Positions 19,377 through 30,434 are shown, counted from the stretch's first letter. The stretch is DNA of 33,793 nucleotides from Natronincola sp. (GCA_012838515.1 DUPA01000192.1:1-33793); one strand, 5' to 3'. Numbers and translations: made by a program. The notes: generated by a model from the sequence alone, not told the origin.

Positions 19377-20549
19377 GTGGAAAAGATAGTAAAGGAACCA
19401 AAAGTATCACGGGCAGCCTCATTGTTTTTTATTGCCCTTTTAGGATTGGTTTTAATAGGTGGTCCGGTGCAATACTTTTTTGAACTATGGGGTCTGGCCA
19501 TCACAGAATTTCTACTCATTTTTATTGCCGTATTATTTATTAAAACCCGAAAGTGGGATTTAAAAGAAGTATTTCCCATGAGAAGACCTAAATTACGGCA
19601 GCTTTTGGCTGTGCTAGTGTCCTGGTGGGGAACACTTTTAGGCATGCTTTTAATTAACCAGATCATTATGTACTTTTTCCCTGTGGCCATGGCGCAAACC
19701 GAAGGAGGTCTCACCGATCTCTTTAAAACCCTCCCATTACCTTTGTCTTTGTTTATCGTGGCGGTTCTACCTGCTATAGGTGAGGAGATCCTCTTTAGAG
19801 GTGCCATTCAATACAATTTTAAGGACAAAAATAAATGGGCTACGGTTTTATGTGTTGGTTTACTCTTTGGACTTTTTCACCTTGATCCCACTAGAATTCT
19901 AGGCACTGCTCTTTTAGGTATGGTGGCAACCTATATAATGTATGAGACTAAAAACCTTGTCTTACCCATGTTCTTGCATCTTGTGAACAATGCTTTCGGA
20001 ATCTCCGCGACCTTTTTATCGGGTGATCTTGCCCACTATACAATTTCACATCCGGTTACTGCATTAAGTAGTATGTTCATGGCAAGCTGGATGGCTCCCC
20101 TTTTAATTTTGGCCGGCAGTCGTTTGCTTAAAACAAAAGAAGAGAGATTGGAGCAACCGATCAGCAATAAAGTAAGTGCAACTGTCATCGTGTTATGCCT
20201 TGTCATTTTGGCAGGGGGTATAATCGTACCCGTGATTGCAGATTTTGAACCTGTGTTCCAAATGAACTTTTCTAATGAACAACTTACGGAAAATATAGAA
20301 CACATTGGTGTGTTTTCCCCTGAGAAAATGGGAAAGCACATGTTAGAGCTGGCTGTTCAGTGCGAAAATGCGGAAACGTCGGTAGTAATGACCAACGGTT
20401 TAGGCGAAACTGTGTATAGTCTTTCAGGCGATAAAATGCGTGATTCGGGCTGGATCGACTTGACTGCAGACGATTATGTTCTCACTATAAATTGTGATTA
20501 TGATGGAGTTAGTGAAGCATCGGTTTATTTTGAAATCTTAATTTACTAA
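19377..20549 (+). CDS. CPBP family intramembrane metalloprotease with an extra C-terminal domain
   Basis: AIGEEILFRGAIQ (EExxxR) and FGLFHLD, NNAFG motifs. GTG 19377 preceded by GGAGATGGGGG. About 100 residues follow the last hydrophobic segment. Confidence 0.85.
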   Translation: MEKIVKEPKVSRAASLFFIALLGLVLIGGPVQYFFELWGLAITEFLLIFIAVLFIKTRKWDLKEVFPMRRPKLRQLLAVLVSWWGTLLGMLLINQIIMYFFPVAMAQTEGGLTDLFKTLPLPLSLFIVAVLPAIGEEILFRGAIQYNFKDKNKWATVLCVGLLFGLFHLDPTRILGTALLGMVATYIMYETKNLVLPMFLHLVNNAFGISATFLSGDLAHYTISHPVTALSSMFMASWMAPLLILAGSRLLKTKEERLEQPISNKVSATVIVLCLVILAGGIIVPVIADFEPVFQMNFSNEQLTENIEHIGVFSPEKMGKHMLELAVQCENAETSVVMTNGLGETVYSLSGDKMRDSGWIDLTADDYVLTINCDYDGVSEASVYFEILIY

Positions 20550-20576
20550 AGATCCAAAGCAAGGAGAGTTAGTGGA

Positions 20577-21515
20577 ATGAATTACATCGAAGTAAAAAAT
20601 ATTTATAAGCAGTTTGACAGCAAAATTGTTTTGGAGAACATTTCCTTTGATATACAAAAAGGCGATATCTTTGGATTTATTGGTCCTAACGGCGCGGGGA
20701 AAACCACCCTAATTCGCATTATGACTGGGTTACTGGACGCTAATCAAGGTTCTGTTATTATGGGTGGCTTCGAAGTTAAAGGTGAAGCTATTAAAGCTAA
20801 GCGATTACTCGGTTTAGTACCGCAAGAACTTGCCATTATTGAAGGTGTTTCTGCCTACGACAATTTAGAGTTTTTCGGAGCCCTGTATGGACTTAGGGGC
20901 AAGAATTTAAAAGGAAAAATAGGAGAAGCGTTGGAGTTTGTTGGCCTTACTGATAAGACAAAGGAAAAAGTTAAAAAGTTCTCAGGGGGAATGAAGCGCA
21001 GACTTAACTTGGCCGCGGCCATAATGCATGAGCCTGAAATATTAATTTTAGATGAACCAACTGTGGGTATCGATCCCCAGTCAAGAAACCATATCTTTGA
21101 TTTTATTAAGCATATTAATCAAGAAAAAGATACAACAGTTTTATACACATCACATTACATGGAAGAAGTGGAGCATTTGTGTGACAACATTTTCATAATT
21201 GACGAGGGAAAAGAGATTGCTTATGGGTCTAAGGCTTCGGTGAAATCCATGATTAGCAACAATAATAAGGTACATGTACAGTTGGATAACTTTGAACCAT
21301 CGCTGCTTGAGCCTATTGAAGCTTTAGATGCAATAGTGAATGTATCTACTGATCATGAAGGTCTTCACCTTCTGGTAAAGGCAGAGGAATTCAAACTGGC
21401 TGATTTATTAAAGGTTTTGGAACAAAATAGCGCTGTTATTAAATCAGTTAGCGTGGACGAGCCCAATCTTGAAGAAGTCTTTTTAAGTCTAACAGGTAAA
21501 AAACTCAGGGACTAG
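20577..21515 (+). CDS. ABC transporter ATP-binding protein
   Basis: Walker A GPNGAGKTTL, signature FSGGMKRRL, Walker B ILILDEPT. Confidence 0.94.
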   Translation: MNYIEVKNIYKQFDSKIVLENISFDIQKGDIFGFIGPNGAGKTTLIRIMTGLLDANQGSVIMGGFEVKGEAIKAKRLLGLVPQELAIIEGVSAYDNLEFFGALYGLRGKNLKGKIGEALEFVGLTDKTKEKVKKFSGGMKRRLNLAAAIMHEPEILILDEPTVGIDPQSRNHIFDFIKHINQEKDTTVLYTSHYMEEVEHLCDNIFIIDEGKEIAYGSKASVKSMISNNNKVHVQLDNFEPSLLEPIEALDAIVNVSTDHEGLHLLVKAEEFKLADLLKVLEQNSAVIKSVSVDEPNLEEVFLSLTGKKLRD

Positions 21516-21526
21516 GGGGGATTAAA

Positions 21527-22696
21527 TTGACAGTTTTGGCTTATGTGAGGTTAGCGTTGAAATCGATTATAAAAGAGCTACCGGCTTTTGTAATTGGATT
21601 CGCTATTTTCCCCATCTTTATAGGTCTTTCCATAGGGTTTGCTCAAAAAAATATGTTTTCACCTAAAATCAATGAACCCCTTTTTACCATCTCGGTTATG
21701 GATGAAGATAATTCATGGGAATCGCAAGAACTGATTGCATTTCTACAATCGGAGCAAGTCAGTCAGATCCTCACCGTTGATGTTCATGGAGACGCGGACT
21801 ATGTCTTATCAATTCCGGATGGGTATGGTTTGAGCTTAGTTGGTGCAGGTGAAGCAACTATTAAAGTCGAGCTTAGCAAAGATGCCTCCAGAAGGTTAGG
21901 TAATACCTTAGCATCTATTGTGGAGATGTTTAATACCGAATTTAGTAGGGGCTTAGTCCGCGAACAAAAAATTGCTAAACTTCAAGAAGAATTACAAGTT
22001 ACAGAAGTGGGTGAGAGGATCCGGGATAACTTAACTAAGATCACACCGACTGCAGCTTTGCAGACAAAAATACACAGGGTGAAAAAAAGCTTTACCTCCA
22101 CAGAGTATTATTCCATCAAGTTCTTGCTTTTTGTGTTCAGTATGCTGCTATTGGCAATGATTAATGCAGAAGAACTTGAAAAGAAAATGGGTATAGCGGA
22201 TCGTGTTCTCTCAACACCCGTGACTCGAATTATGCTCTTTAATAGTTCCTTTTTATCAGGTTATATTCAGATTTTAGTATGCACTTTTTTATATGTTGGT
22301 GCTTATAAAGTCACCGGGCTTTCATTTTCCGGCTCCATACCTCTTTTAATTTTAATTGTTTTGGTACAAGGTCTATTAGTAGCCATCATATCGCTGGTAC
22401 TTGTCACTTTCTTTGAAAAGAAAGTTGCTTCTTTGTTAGTGCAAGTTGTTTTGTATTTCACTTTAATCTTCGGAGGTCTAGTGGGCCCATTGGATGAATG
22501 GACGGGGATCTCCATATTCAGGCTCTTAGGGAAGGTCAAGTTGGACTTTTTAATATCTGAACCCTATCATAATTACGTGCTTGATAATAGCTTCGGTTCG
22601 GTGATGGGGCCACTTCTTTTGAGCTTTGCAGTGACGGTTGTTTTGTATGGACTAGCGATTACAGCGGTTAAATTGGGAGTAGGTGAAAAAAGATGA
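21527..22696 (+). CDS. ABC-2 type transporter permease
   Basis: N-terminal TM, large extracytoplasmic domain, then a TM cluster; TTG start; downstream of the ATPase. Confidence 0.85.
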   Translation: MTVLAYVRLALKSIIKELPAFVIGFAIFPIFIGLSIGFAQKNMFSPKINEPLFTISVMDEDNSWESQELIAFLQSEQVSQILTVDVHGDADYVLSIPDGYGLSLVGAGEATIKVELSKDASRRLGNTLASIVEMFNTEFSRGLVREQKIAKLQEELQVTEVGERIRDNLTKITPTAALQTKIHRVKKSFTSTEYYSIKFLLFVFSMLLLAMINAEELEKKMGIADRVLSTPVTRIMLFNSSFLSGYIQILVCTFLYVGAYKVTGLSFSGSIPLLILIVLVQGLLVAIISLVLVTFFEKKVASLLVQVVLYFTLIFGGLVGPLDEWTGISIFRLLGKVKLDFLISEPYHNYVLDNSFGSVMGPLLLSFAVTVVLYGLAITAVKLGVGEKR

Positions 22697-23796
22697 ACTT
22701 TTTAAGCTTAATTAGGGTGAATATCAAAAAGATCATAAAGACTCCCATTCATTTATTGTTTTTTCTGTTGCTACCTTTGGGAACTATTCTTTTCACCACG
22801 GTTATTATAGACGGAATGGATTCGGTGGGGGGGTTTTCCGCTTCCGAGGTGGTGTTTAATAGTGATGATCGTGGTACTTTTGGGGAATCATTTCTAGCTC
22901 CTTTCGCCGATTCCCAAGAGGTTTTTGAAGACGATCTAGATGGTGCTTTGCATCTCCTAGAACGGAATAAGGTTTTAGCAGTTTATAATATTCCATCTGA
23001 CTTTACGAAACGGATTCAGGCAGATGAAAAACCGGTTATAGAGGTTTATAAGCGGGAAGAAGGAAATTTAACAGTCACTTTAGAGGCAAGACTGGAGACT
23101 GCCTTGAACCGATTACTAGAAGAAAGAATTTTGCTGGATAATGGGGTAATTAATGCTATAGATGAATTGGACGTTTTGCAAACGGAAATTATCGTGGAAA
23201 GGGATGCAGAAGTACTCTCTAATGATTTTAACGTAGGCATTATGCTTTTAATCATGTTTGTTTTCTACGGTTCCGTGTCCATGGTAAGTGAATTAAATGA
23301 ATACAGGAAGGCAAGGGTCTTAGCCCGTGCCATTTCAACGCCCAATTGGGGAGGTACAATACTTGCATCGCTGATAATTGCATTTTTCTTGGTCCAATTT
23401 GGCATTAACGCTGTTGTGTTAGTTTGCGGCAAGCTAATTTTGGGTATGTCCATAACGAATTTCCCTGTTGTGATGGTGAATCTGGCCTTAGCGAGCTTAT
23501 TTTCCATAACTTTTTCATTAGCCATCGTAAGATTAATAAAAAATGAATCGGTAGTCTCCATTATCACCGCAATATCTGCATTGGGTAGCTCTTATTTGGC
23601 CATATTTACAGATGTGAAGATTTTTCCCCACGCAACTAAGTGGCTTGTGAACCTTGCTAAATTTGTGCCGCAATATTGGGTGTTTGAAAGTGTTGAGGAA
23701 GGTGTATTATTTCCACATGTTTTCATTCTTTTGCTGATGATAGTTGCTTTGTTTTCCGCGGGGTGTTATAAATTAAGAGGCTTTGTCAATGAATAG
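22693..23796 (+). CDS. ABC-2 type transporter permease
   Basis: Same topology; 4-nt ATGA overlap with the preceding permease. Confidence 0.85.
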   Translation: MNFLSLIRVNIKKIIKTPIHLLFFLLLPLGTILFTTVIIDGMDSVGGFSASEVVFNSDDRGTFGESFLAPFADSQEVFEDDLDGALHLLERNKVLAVYNIPSDFTKRIQADEKPVIEVYKREEGNLTVTLEARLETALNRLLEERILLDNGVINAIDELDVLQTEIIVERDAEVLSNDFNVGIMLLIMFVFYGSVSMVSELNEYRKARVLARAISTPNWGGTILASLIIAFFLVQFGINAVVLVCGKLILGMSITNFPVVMVNLALASLFSITFSLAIVRLIKNESVVSIITAISALGSSYLAIFTDVKIFPHATKWLVNLAKFVPQYWVFESVEEGVLFPHVFILLLMIVALFSAGCYKLRGFVNE

Positions 23797-23840
23797 TGTT
23801 CCATTGACAATGACGGTGGTAGCAATTATAATGTTTTTAG

Positions 23841-23917
23841 GCGCCCGTAGCTCAGCTGGATAGAGCGTTTGACTTCGAATCAAAAAGTCACAGGTTCGAA
23901 TCCTGTCGGGCGTGCCA
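23841..23917 (+). tRNA. tRNA-Arg (anticodon TCG)
   Basis: GCGCCCG acceptor pairs with CGGGCGT; anticodon arm TTTGA-CTTCGAA-TCAAA; T arm CAGGTTCGAATCCTG; encoded CCA. Confidence 0.96.
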
Positions 23918-23932
23918 CTTTAAACAACGATG

Positions 23933-23956
23933 AGACCGCTATTTGCGGTCTTTTTG
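23933..23956 (+). terminator. Intrinsic terminator after tRNA-Arg
   Basis: AGACCGC-tattt-GCGGTCT followed by TTTT. Confidence 0.85.
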
Positions 23957-24195
23957 TTTATCAAGAAAAACGAAATCAAACAGTGTTTTTGGGGTAAAAA
24001 TGGGGTGAAACCTCAAGCGTACATAGGTAAAAGCTACATAAAAATACCCATGTTTCATTGATGTGGGTAACGAGAGGGTATATATTTCCTATACAATTTC
24101 GAACAAGTATATTTTAATTAATGTCGTAATGATCAGTGAGTCTAAATATAGTTTATTACCATTTACACAAGTTGGTTAGAAAAACAGAATTGCTA

Positions 24196-24224
24196 TTTAC
24201 AACCAAATAAATCCATGATATACT
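24196..24224 (+). promoter_or_regulatory. Sigma-A type promoter of the trp T-box leader
   Basis: TTTACA - 17 nt - TATACT. Confidence 0.7.
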
Positions 24225-24239
24225 TACTTCAAATTTCAG

Positions 24240-24507
24240 ATGAGAAACCGTTGATGCGGAAATAAAGGCGATGATGAGTACACAGAGAGCTTGGGTTGCT
24301 GAGAACCAAGTTACAAACAAGTCGTCAAATGGACCGCGGAGGGCGTGATGAAAGGCATTTTGCCCAGTATCTCGCGACGTGGGGCATACGTGAGTTGCCG
24401 AGGATATGATAGTATCCTGCTAAGTGCATGAAGATTCTTCATGAATCAAGGTGGTACCGCGAGCTTACTAGCCCGTCCTTGACTATATGTCTAAGGCGGG
24501 TTTTTTT
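24240..24507 (+). promoter_or_regulatory. T-box leader, tryptophan-specific (specifier TGG at 24330-24332)
   Basis: Stem I elements (AGAGAGCTTGGGTTGCTGAGAACCAAG), specifier context AAATGGACC, T-box AAGGTGGTACCGCG, then terminator CCCGTCCTTGAC...GTCTAAGGCGGGTTTTTTT. Confidence 0.93.
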
Positions 24508-24588
24508 GTTTTACCCCGAAAGAGCAGAGTATAGTTGAGTTAAGTCAAGATGAGAATAGTCAGATGAGATGAGAAAGGGGATAGAACC

Positions 24589-26073
24589 ATGTTTTACCCA
24601 TCTTTACCCACGGCCGTTAAATTGGCTTCTTCAGAAAACTATGGGTGTATACCCATCAGCCTCGAAATGAACTCCATTTCCATTACACCCATGGAAGTCT
24701 TGGGCAAACTCAAAGCCCAAGGAAAGCCTTGTTACCTTTTTGAATCTGCGGAGGTAAATCACGAAAGGGCACGCTACACTTTTTTAGGGTATGACCCTTG
24801 TTTAGAATTGTCTTGCCTCGATGGCAAGATCACTTTAAGGCGAGGGGCTACCTCCGAAACCATGGTCACCAATCCCAGCAAACTAATACGTGAAATCATC
24901 CAACAGAATAAAAGCCCGTTGATAAAAGGCTTCCCACCTTTCACGGGAGGCTTAGTCGGTCACTTTTCCTTTGAGTATATCCGATACTCAGAACCGAGTT
25001 TAGATTTAAACGCACCTGATCCCGTTGGCTTTAATGATACTGAGCTAATGGTTTTTGAGCAGGTGATTGTCTTTGATCACTTACTGAATAAGATTCTTTT
25101 AATAGCCAATGTAAAATGCGATCAGATCAAAAGTCATTATCCTTCGGTAACAGCATCTTTAATTGATCTTAAAGAGCTAATATTGTCAACTAGCCAAGTC
25201 CCTGAAGAATACGGGGAAGTAACTTCTTCATTCAAAATGTTATTTAGTGAAGAAGAATTTTCTCGAAAGATTGAAAAAGCTCAAGATGCAATTAAACGGG
25301 GTGACTTTAATCAAGTTGTTTTAGCCAATTCTTTAGAAGCTGATTACGAAGGAAGTCTGCTTGGAACCTACGGGATTTTACGCACCATTAACCCTTCGCC
25401 ATATATGTTCTATTTAGGCAATAGTGATGTTGAGATCGTCGGAGCCTCGCCGGAAACGCTTGTCAGGGTAGAAGAAAATGTTGTTCGAACCTTTCCTTTA
25501 GCAGGAACCAGACCAAGGGGGAGAGACCAAGTCGAAGATAAAGAATTCGAAGCTGAACTTTTAGCAGATCCCAAGGAAGTGCACGAACACGAAATGCTTG
25601 TGGACCTAGGACGCCAGGATCTTAATAAAGTGTGCGTGCCCGAAACTATTAAAGTTGCAAAGAAGATGACGGTGGAAAGGTTTTCCCATGTTATGCATCT
25701 CGGATCTACTGTGGAAGGAAACTTGAGAAGTGGGTTTGATGCACTTCATGCCTTAGAAGCCACTTTGCCCGCGGGCACTTTGTCCGGTACTCCCAAAGTC
25801 AAGGTCTGTCAATTAATCAATGATCTGGAGGGCCAAAAGAGGGGAATTTATGGAGGCGCAATTGGTTATCTGGGTTTTAACGGTAATTTAGATACATGTA
25901 TTGCCATTCGCTTAGCTTATCAAAAGAACGGAAAAGTCTATGTGCGTACCGGCGCGGGAATAGTGAGCGAAAGCGATCCGCGAAAAGAATATGAAGAATG
26001 CAATCATAAAGCAAAAGCAATGCTTGAAGCGTTTAAGATCCAGAAAACCTTCTTAAAGGGGGTAGGGTCATGA
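24589..26073 (+). CDS. trpE: Anthranilate synthase component I
   Basis: Chorismate-binding domain ([46 protein letters not shown]). Confidence 0.95.
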   Translation: MFYPSLPTAVKLASSENYGCIPISLEMNSISITPMEVLGKLKAQGKPCYLFESAEVNHERARYTFLGYDPCLELSCLDGKITLRRGATSETMVTNPSKLIREIIQQNKSPLIKGFPPFTGGLVGHFSFEYIRYSEPSLDLNAPDPVGFNDTELMVFEQVIVFDHLLNKILLIANVKCDQIKSHYPSVTASLIDLKELILSTSQVPEEYGEVTSSFKMLFSEEEFSRKIEKAQDAIKRGDFNQVVLANSLEADYEGSLLGTYGILRTINPSPYMFYLGNSDVEIVGASPETLVRVEENVVRTFPLAGTRPRGRDQVEDKEFEAELLADPKEVHEHEMLVDLGRQDLNKVCVPETIKVAKKMTVERFSHVMHLGSTVEGNLRSGFDALHALEATLPAGTLSGTPKVKVCQLINDLEGQKRGIYGGAIGYLGFNGNLDTCIAIRLAYQKNGKVYVRTGAGIVSESDPRKEYEECNHKAKAMLEAFKIQKTFLKGVGS

Positions 26074-27092
26074 ATATTAAAGAAGCGATTCAGAAATTAT
26101 TGCAAAACACAAGTTTAACCGCTGACGAAGCAGGCGCGGTCATGGATGAGATAATGACCGGTAAGGCGTCTCATGTACAAACTGCAGCATACCTTGTGGC
26201 CTTGTCCGCAAAGGGTGAAACAATTGAAGAGGTTACGGGTAGTGCGGAACGTATGCGTTTTCACGCTTTACAAGTGGATCACGGCGAAGAAAGCATCTTT
26301 GAAATAGTTGGTACGGGAGGCGATGGCGCGGGTAGCTTTAATATTTCCACCACTTCAGCGATTGTTATAGCGGCCGCGGGCGTTAAAGTAGCCAAGCATG
26401 GTAACCGAGCGGCCTCATCTAAAAGCGGTGCCGCCGATTGTTTGGAATCTCTTGGTGTGAACATTGATTTATGCCCCCAAGAAAGTTCTAGATTACTACG
26501 GGAGATTGGAATTAGCTTTCTCTTTGCCCAAACTTACCATTCGTCCATGAAATATGTGGCGCCTGTACGCAGGGAGCTTGAAGTAAGAACAATTTTTAAT
26601 CTGCTCGGTCCTTTAACCAATCCGGCAAGGGCTACAGAACAGCTATTGGGTGTGTATTCTCCTGATTTGGTTGAGCCCATGGCAAGGGTTCTCAGTAATC
26701 TTGGAGTGCGACGCGGCATGGTGGTATACGGCCAAGACGGTCTCGATGAAATCTCCGTTTCGGCACCTACGTCTTTTTGCTTTTTCGAGAATGGTTCTTT
26801 TTCCACCGGAGTTCTAAATCCGGGAGAGTTCGGGCTAAAGCTTTATAAAAAAGAAGACTTAAAAGGTGGCGACCCCAGGGAAAATGCAGCAATCACAAGA
26901 TCCATTCTCCAGGGGGTGCACGGAGCAAAAAGAGATGCTATTTTATTGAATGCCGGCGCGGGTTTATTCGTTGCGGGGGCAGCCGATTCTATTGGCGATG
27001 GTATAAAATTAGCTGCACAACTAATTGATGACGGCAGTGCATGTGAAAAACTAGAACAGTTAATTATGCGGTCTAGGAGGCAAGTATCATGA
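26070..27092 (+). CDS. trpD: Anthranilate phosphoribosyltransferase
   Basis: [43 protein letters not shown]. Confidence 0.97.
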   Translation: MNIKEAIQKLLQNTSLTADEAGAVMDEIMTGKASHVQTAAYLVALSAKGETIEEVTGSAERMRFHALQVDHGEESIFEIVGTGGDGAGSFNISTTSAIVIAAAGVKVAKHGNRAASSKSGAADCLESLGVNIDLCPQESSRLLREIGISFLFAQTYHSSMKYVAPVRRELEVRTIFNLLGPLTNPARATEQLLGVYSPDLVEPMARVLSNLGVRRGMVVYGQDGLDEISVSAPTSFCFFENGSFSTGVLNPGEFGLKLYKKEDLKGGDPRENAAITRSILQGVHGAKRDAILLNAGAGLFVAGAADSIGDGIKLAAQLIDDGSACEKLEQLIMRSRRQVS

Positions 27093-27871
27093 TTTTAGGA
27101 CAACTGGCGCAACACGCAATGGATAGGGTTAAAGAAGTTAAAAATACCGCCTCTTTTGATCAGCTCAAAACCCAGGCTTTTTCCATGGCAAAGGGTGAAG
27201 AACGCTTTTTAAATATTTTCAAGTCCGGTTCATTATCCTTCATTTGTGAGCTAAAAAAAGCATCTCCGTCTAAGGGTTTGATAGATCCCAAATTTGACTA
27301 TTTAAGGATCGCTAGGGAATATGAAGAGGCGGGAGCTGACGGCATTTCTTGTCTAACCGAACCCCGCTGGTTTCGGGGTTCGGATCAAATTTTTGAAGAT
27401 GTGAGGCAACAAACGAAGTTGCCCATGCTTCGTAAGGATTTCATAGTGGATGAATATCAGATCTTTGAATCCAAAGTCATGGGTGCCGATGCGATTTTAT
27501 TAATTTGCGCAATCTTAGATGATGCAAAGTTAACCTACTTTATCGAGTTAGCCTCTAAACTTGGCTTGACAGCATTGGTTGAAGCCCATAACGAAGCAGA
27601 AGTGAAAGCAGCCATCTCTTGCGGAGCCCAAATTATCGGAGTAAACAATCGCAACCTAAAAGATTTCACAGTAGATCAGCATAATGCCCTAAAGCTAAGG
27701 CACTTGGTTCCGGAGAATATTTTCTATATCGCCGAATCGGGCATTAGTAACCCGGTAGAAGTTCGTGCCTTAAAAGAAGCAGGCGTTCATGGTCTTTTAA
27801 TTGGTGAAGCCATGATGCGTTCAGAGAACAAGGTGCAATTTCTTGCCCAATTGCGGGGTGAAGGAAAATGA
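27089..27871 (+). CDS. trpC: Indole-3-glycerol phosphate synthase
   Basis: [46 protein letters not shown]. Confidence 0.97.
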   Translation: MILGQLAQHAMDRVKEVKNTASFDQLKTQAFSMAKGEERFLNIFKSGSLSFICELKKASPSKGLIDPKFDYLRIAREYEEAGADGISCLTEPRWFRGSDQIFEDVRQQTKLPMLRKDFIVDEYQIFESKVMGADAILLICAILDDAKLTYFIELASKLGLTALVEAHNEAEVKAAISCGAQIIGVNNRNLKDFTVDQHNALKLRHLVPENIFYIAESGISNPVEVRALKEAGVHGLLIGEAMMRSENKVQFLAQLRGEGK

Positions 27872-28473
27872 CTAAGATAAAAATCTGTGGTCTGTTTCGC
27901 CCCGAAGATGCTGATTATGTGAATCTTGCCATGCCCGACTATGTGGGTTTTGTGTTTGCCAAAGACAGCAAACGTCACATCTCGTTTGACCGGGGTAGGG
28001 ATTTCCGCGTGAAAATTAACCCTAAAATTAAAACTGTGGGTGTCTTTGTCAATAGTCCGCTGGAAGATATAGTCTCTATTTATCAAGATAAAACAATACA
28101 GATTATACAACTGCACGGCGAAGAAGATGAAAGATATTTAAGAAGCTTAAGAAATAGGCTTCCGGAAGCGGAAATTTGGCAGGCATTTTTAATTGGTGAA
28201 AAGGACGATTTCAAAAACGCTAAGGACAGCTTAGCCCATAGGGTTTTATTAGATAGTGGCAGGGGATCGGGCAATGAAATAGACCGGAATTTACTTCCCC
28301 CGCTACTTGGGTCAAGATATATTTTGGCCGGGGGACTGACACCGAAGAACCTAAAAAGCAAAGCGAAACTGAGACCTTTCGCTGTGGATCTAAGCTCAGG
28401 GGTGGAATTTAACGGAATAAAAAATAAAGATAAAATACTTGCGGCAGTTCAAGCCATTAGGAAGGTGGTTTAA
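27868..28473 (+). CDS. trpF: Phosphoribosylanthranilate isomerase
   Basis: KICGLFRPEDA, IIQLHGEED, LAGGLTPKNL, VDLSSGVE. Confidence 0.95.
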   Translation: MTKIKICGLFRPEDADYVNLAMPDYVGFVFAKDSKRHISFDRGRDFRVKINPKIKTVGVFVNSPLEDIVSIYQDKTIQIIQLHGEEDERYLRSLRNRLPEAEIWQAFLIGEKDDFKNAKDSLAHRVLLDSGRGSGNEIDRNLLPPLLGSRYILAGGLTPKNLKSKAKLRPFAVDLSSGVEFNGIKNKDKILAAVQAIRKVV

Positions 28474-29667
28474 TTGAATTTACAACCGAAAGGTCGTTTC
28501 GGAATCCATGGCGGTCAATATATACCGGAAACATTGATGAACGCCGTAATAGAGCTCGAAGAAGCCTATCTTACTTTCAAAAATGATCCGGACTTTCAAA
28601 GGGAATTAACTGACCTTTTTAACGAGTATGGAGGTCGCCCTTCGCGACTTTATTTTGCCAAGAAAATGACTGCTGATTTAGGAGGCGCAAAGATTTACTT
28701 GAAAAGGGAGGACCTTAATCATACCGGATCTCATAAAATAAATAATGTTTTAGGCCAAGCCCTTTTGGCAAAGCGAATGGGGAAGAAGAGATTAATTGCA
28801 GAAACAGGTGCCGGTCAACACGGAGTGGCAACGGCAACGGCAGCAGCTCTTTTAGATTTAGAGTGCGAGATTTTTATGGGTGCCGAAGATGTTAAACGGC
28901 AGGCCTTAAATGTTTATCGCATGCGTCTTTTAGGCTCAAAAGTACACGAGGTTTGTACGGGTACAGCCACTCTAAAAGATGCGGTATCCCAAACCATGCG
29001 TGAATGGACTAGACGTATCGATGATACCCATTATGTGTTAGGTTCTGTTATGGGACCCCATCCTTTTCCCACAATTGTAAGGGACTTCCAAGCGGTTATA
29101 TCCAAGGAAATTAAGGAACAGCTCTTAGAAAGGGAAGGTAGATTACCCTCAGCGGTTGTGGCCTGTGTGGGGGGTGGATCAAATGCCATAGGTGCTTTTC
29201 ACCATTTCATTGAGGATAAAGAAGTGCGTTTAATCGGTTGCGAAGCCGCGGGCAAGGGTATACATACATTCGAAACGGCCGCAACCATCACAACGGGAAA
29301 AGTAGGCATTTTTCACGGTATGAAAAGCTATTTTTGTCAAGATGAGTATGGGCAAATTGCCCCTGTTTACTCAATTTCGGCAGGGCTTGATTATCCCGGT
29401 GTGGGACCGGAACACTCCATGCTATTCGACGAAGGTAGGGCAGAATATGTTGCCATAACAGATGATGAGGCTGTAGACGCCTTTGAGTATCTATCAAGGA
29501 TTGAAGGCATTATTCCGGCCATTGAAAGTGCCCATGCCGTTGCCTATGCAAAGAGACTAGCCATAAATTCAAATAAAGATGACATTTTAGTAGTTAATTT
29601 ATCAGGTCGCGGTGACAAAGATTGTGCCGCCATCGCCCGTTATCGAGGGGAGGATATAGAAGAATGA
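28474..29667 (+). CDS. trpB: Tryptophan synthase beta chain
   Basis: [53 protein letters not shown] start. Confidence 0.98.
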   Translation: MNLQPKGRFGIHGGQYIPETLMNAVIELEEAYLTFKNDPDFQRELTDLFNEYGGRPSRLYFAKKMTADLGGAKIYLKREDLNHTGSHKINNVLGQALLAKRMGKKRLIAETGAGQHGVATATAAALLDLECEIFMGAEDVKRQALNVYRMRLLGSKVHEVCTGTATLKDAVSQTMREWTRRIDDTHYVLGSVMGPHPFPTIVRDFQAVISKEIKEQLLEREGRLPSAVVACVGGGSNAIGAFHHFIEDKEVRLIGCEAAGKGIHTFETAATITTGKVGIFHGMKSYFCQDEYGQIAPVYSISAGLDYPGVGPEHSMLFDEGRAEYVAITDDEAVDAFEYLSRIEGIIPAIESAHAVAYAKRLAINSNKDDILVVNLSGRGDKDCAAIARYRGEDIEE

Positions 29668-30434
29668 TTATTGCAGATGCTTTTAAAGACGGTAAAGCCT
29701 TTATGCCTTTTATCACTTGTGGTGATCCTAACCTAGATATAACTGAAGAGATAATTTATGCTTTGGATGAGGCCGGAGCAAGTTTAATTGAACTGGGCAT
29801 ACCCTTTTCCGATCCCACAGCGGAAGGCCCGGTTATTCAAAGCGCTAGCGAAAGGGCCTTGCAGGCGGGAACAACTACTGACAAGGTATTTAATATGGTT
29901 GAAAAGGTCAGGAAGAAAGTGTCCATTCCCCTTGCGTTTATGACCTATGCCAATGTGGTGTATTCGTATGGCATAGAAAACTTTTTTCAACATTCTGCAG
30001 GGCTAAACGTAAATGCGGTTATCTTACCGGATGTACCCTTTGAAGAGAAAGATGAATTCGCCATACCTTGCAAAGAATCCGGTATAGACTTTATCTCCCT
30101 TATTGCACCCACATCAGCTAGACGAGTCGAAACCATTGCTAAGCAGGCACAAGGCTTTATTTATCTAGTTTCTTCATTGGGGGTAACGGGGGTGCGCGAC
30201 CAGATTCATGGTGATATAGCTTCATTAGTGCAAGAAGTACGGAGTCACACAGCAATTCCCATTGCCATCGGTTTCGGTATAGGTAGCGCCCGTAGTGCTC
30301 AAGAAATGGCAAAATATGCCGATGGAGTAATCATGGGGTCAGCTATAATGCAATTGGTGGCAGATCATGGCATTGACGCCCCTGATAAAGTATATGATTT
30401 CGCCCGGGAAATTGTAGAAGCTTTAAAAGATTAA
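29664..30434 (+). CDS. trpA: Tryptophan synthase alpha chain
   Basis: [42 protein letters not shown] 29664 overlaps the trpB stop by 4 nt; the upstream extension in the ORF track is not native. Confidence 0.97.
   Translation: MIIADAFKDGKAFMPFITCGDPNLDITEEIIYALDEAGASLIELGIPFSDPTAEGPVIQSASERALQAGTTTDKVFNMVEKVRKKVSIPLAFMTYANVVYSYGIENFFQHSAGLNVNAVILPDVPFEEKDEFAIPCKESGIDFISLIAPTSARRVETIAKQAQGFIYLVSSLGVTGVRDQIHGDIASLVQEVRSHTAIPIAIGFGIGSARSAQEMAKYADGVIMGSAIMQLVADHGIDAPDKVYDFAREIVEALKD

Noticed and set aside
24643-24658. Palindrome ATGGGT-GTAT-ACCCAT near the trpE 5' end as a second regulatory element
   Set aside because: Lies inside trpE coding sequence downstream of a complete T-box; no evidence of function beyond chance.
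29622-29663. Upstream extension of trpA ([14 protein letters not shown]...)
   Set aside because: Out-of-frame read of the trpB C-terminus; TrpA begins at the coupled ATG 29664.
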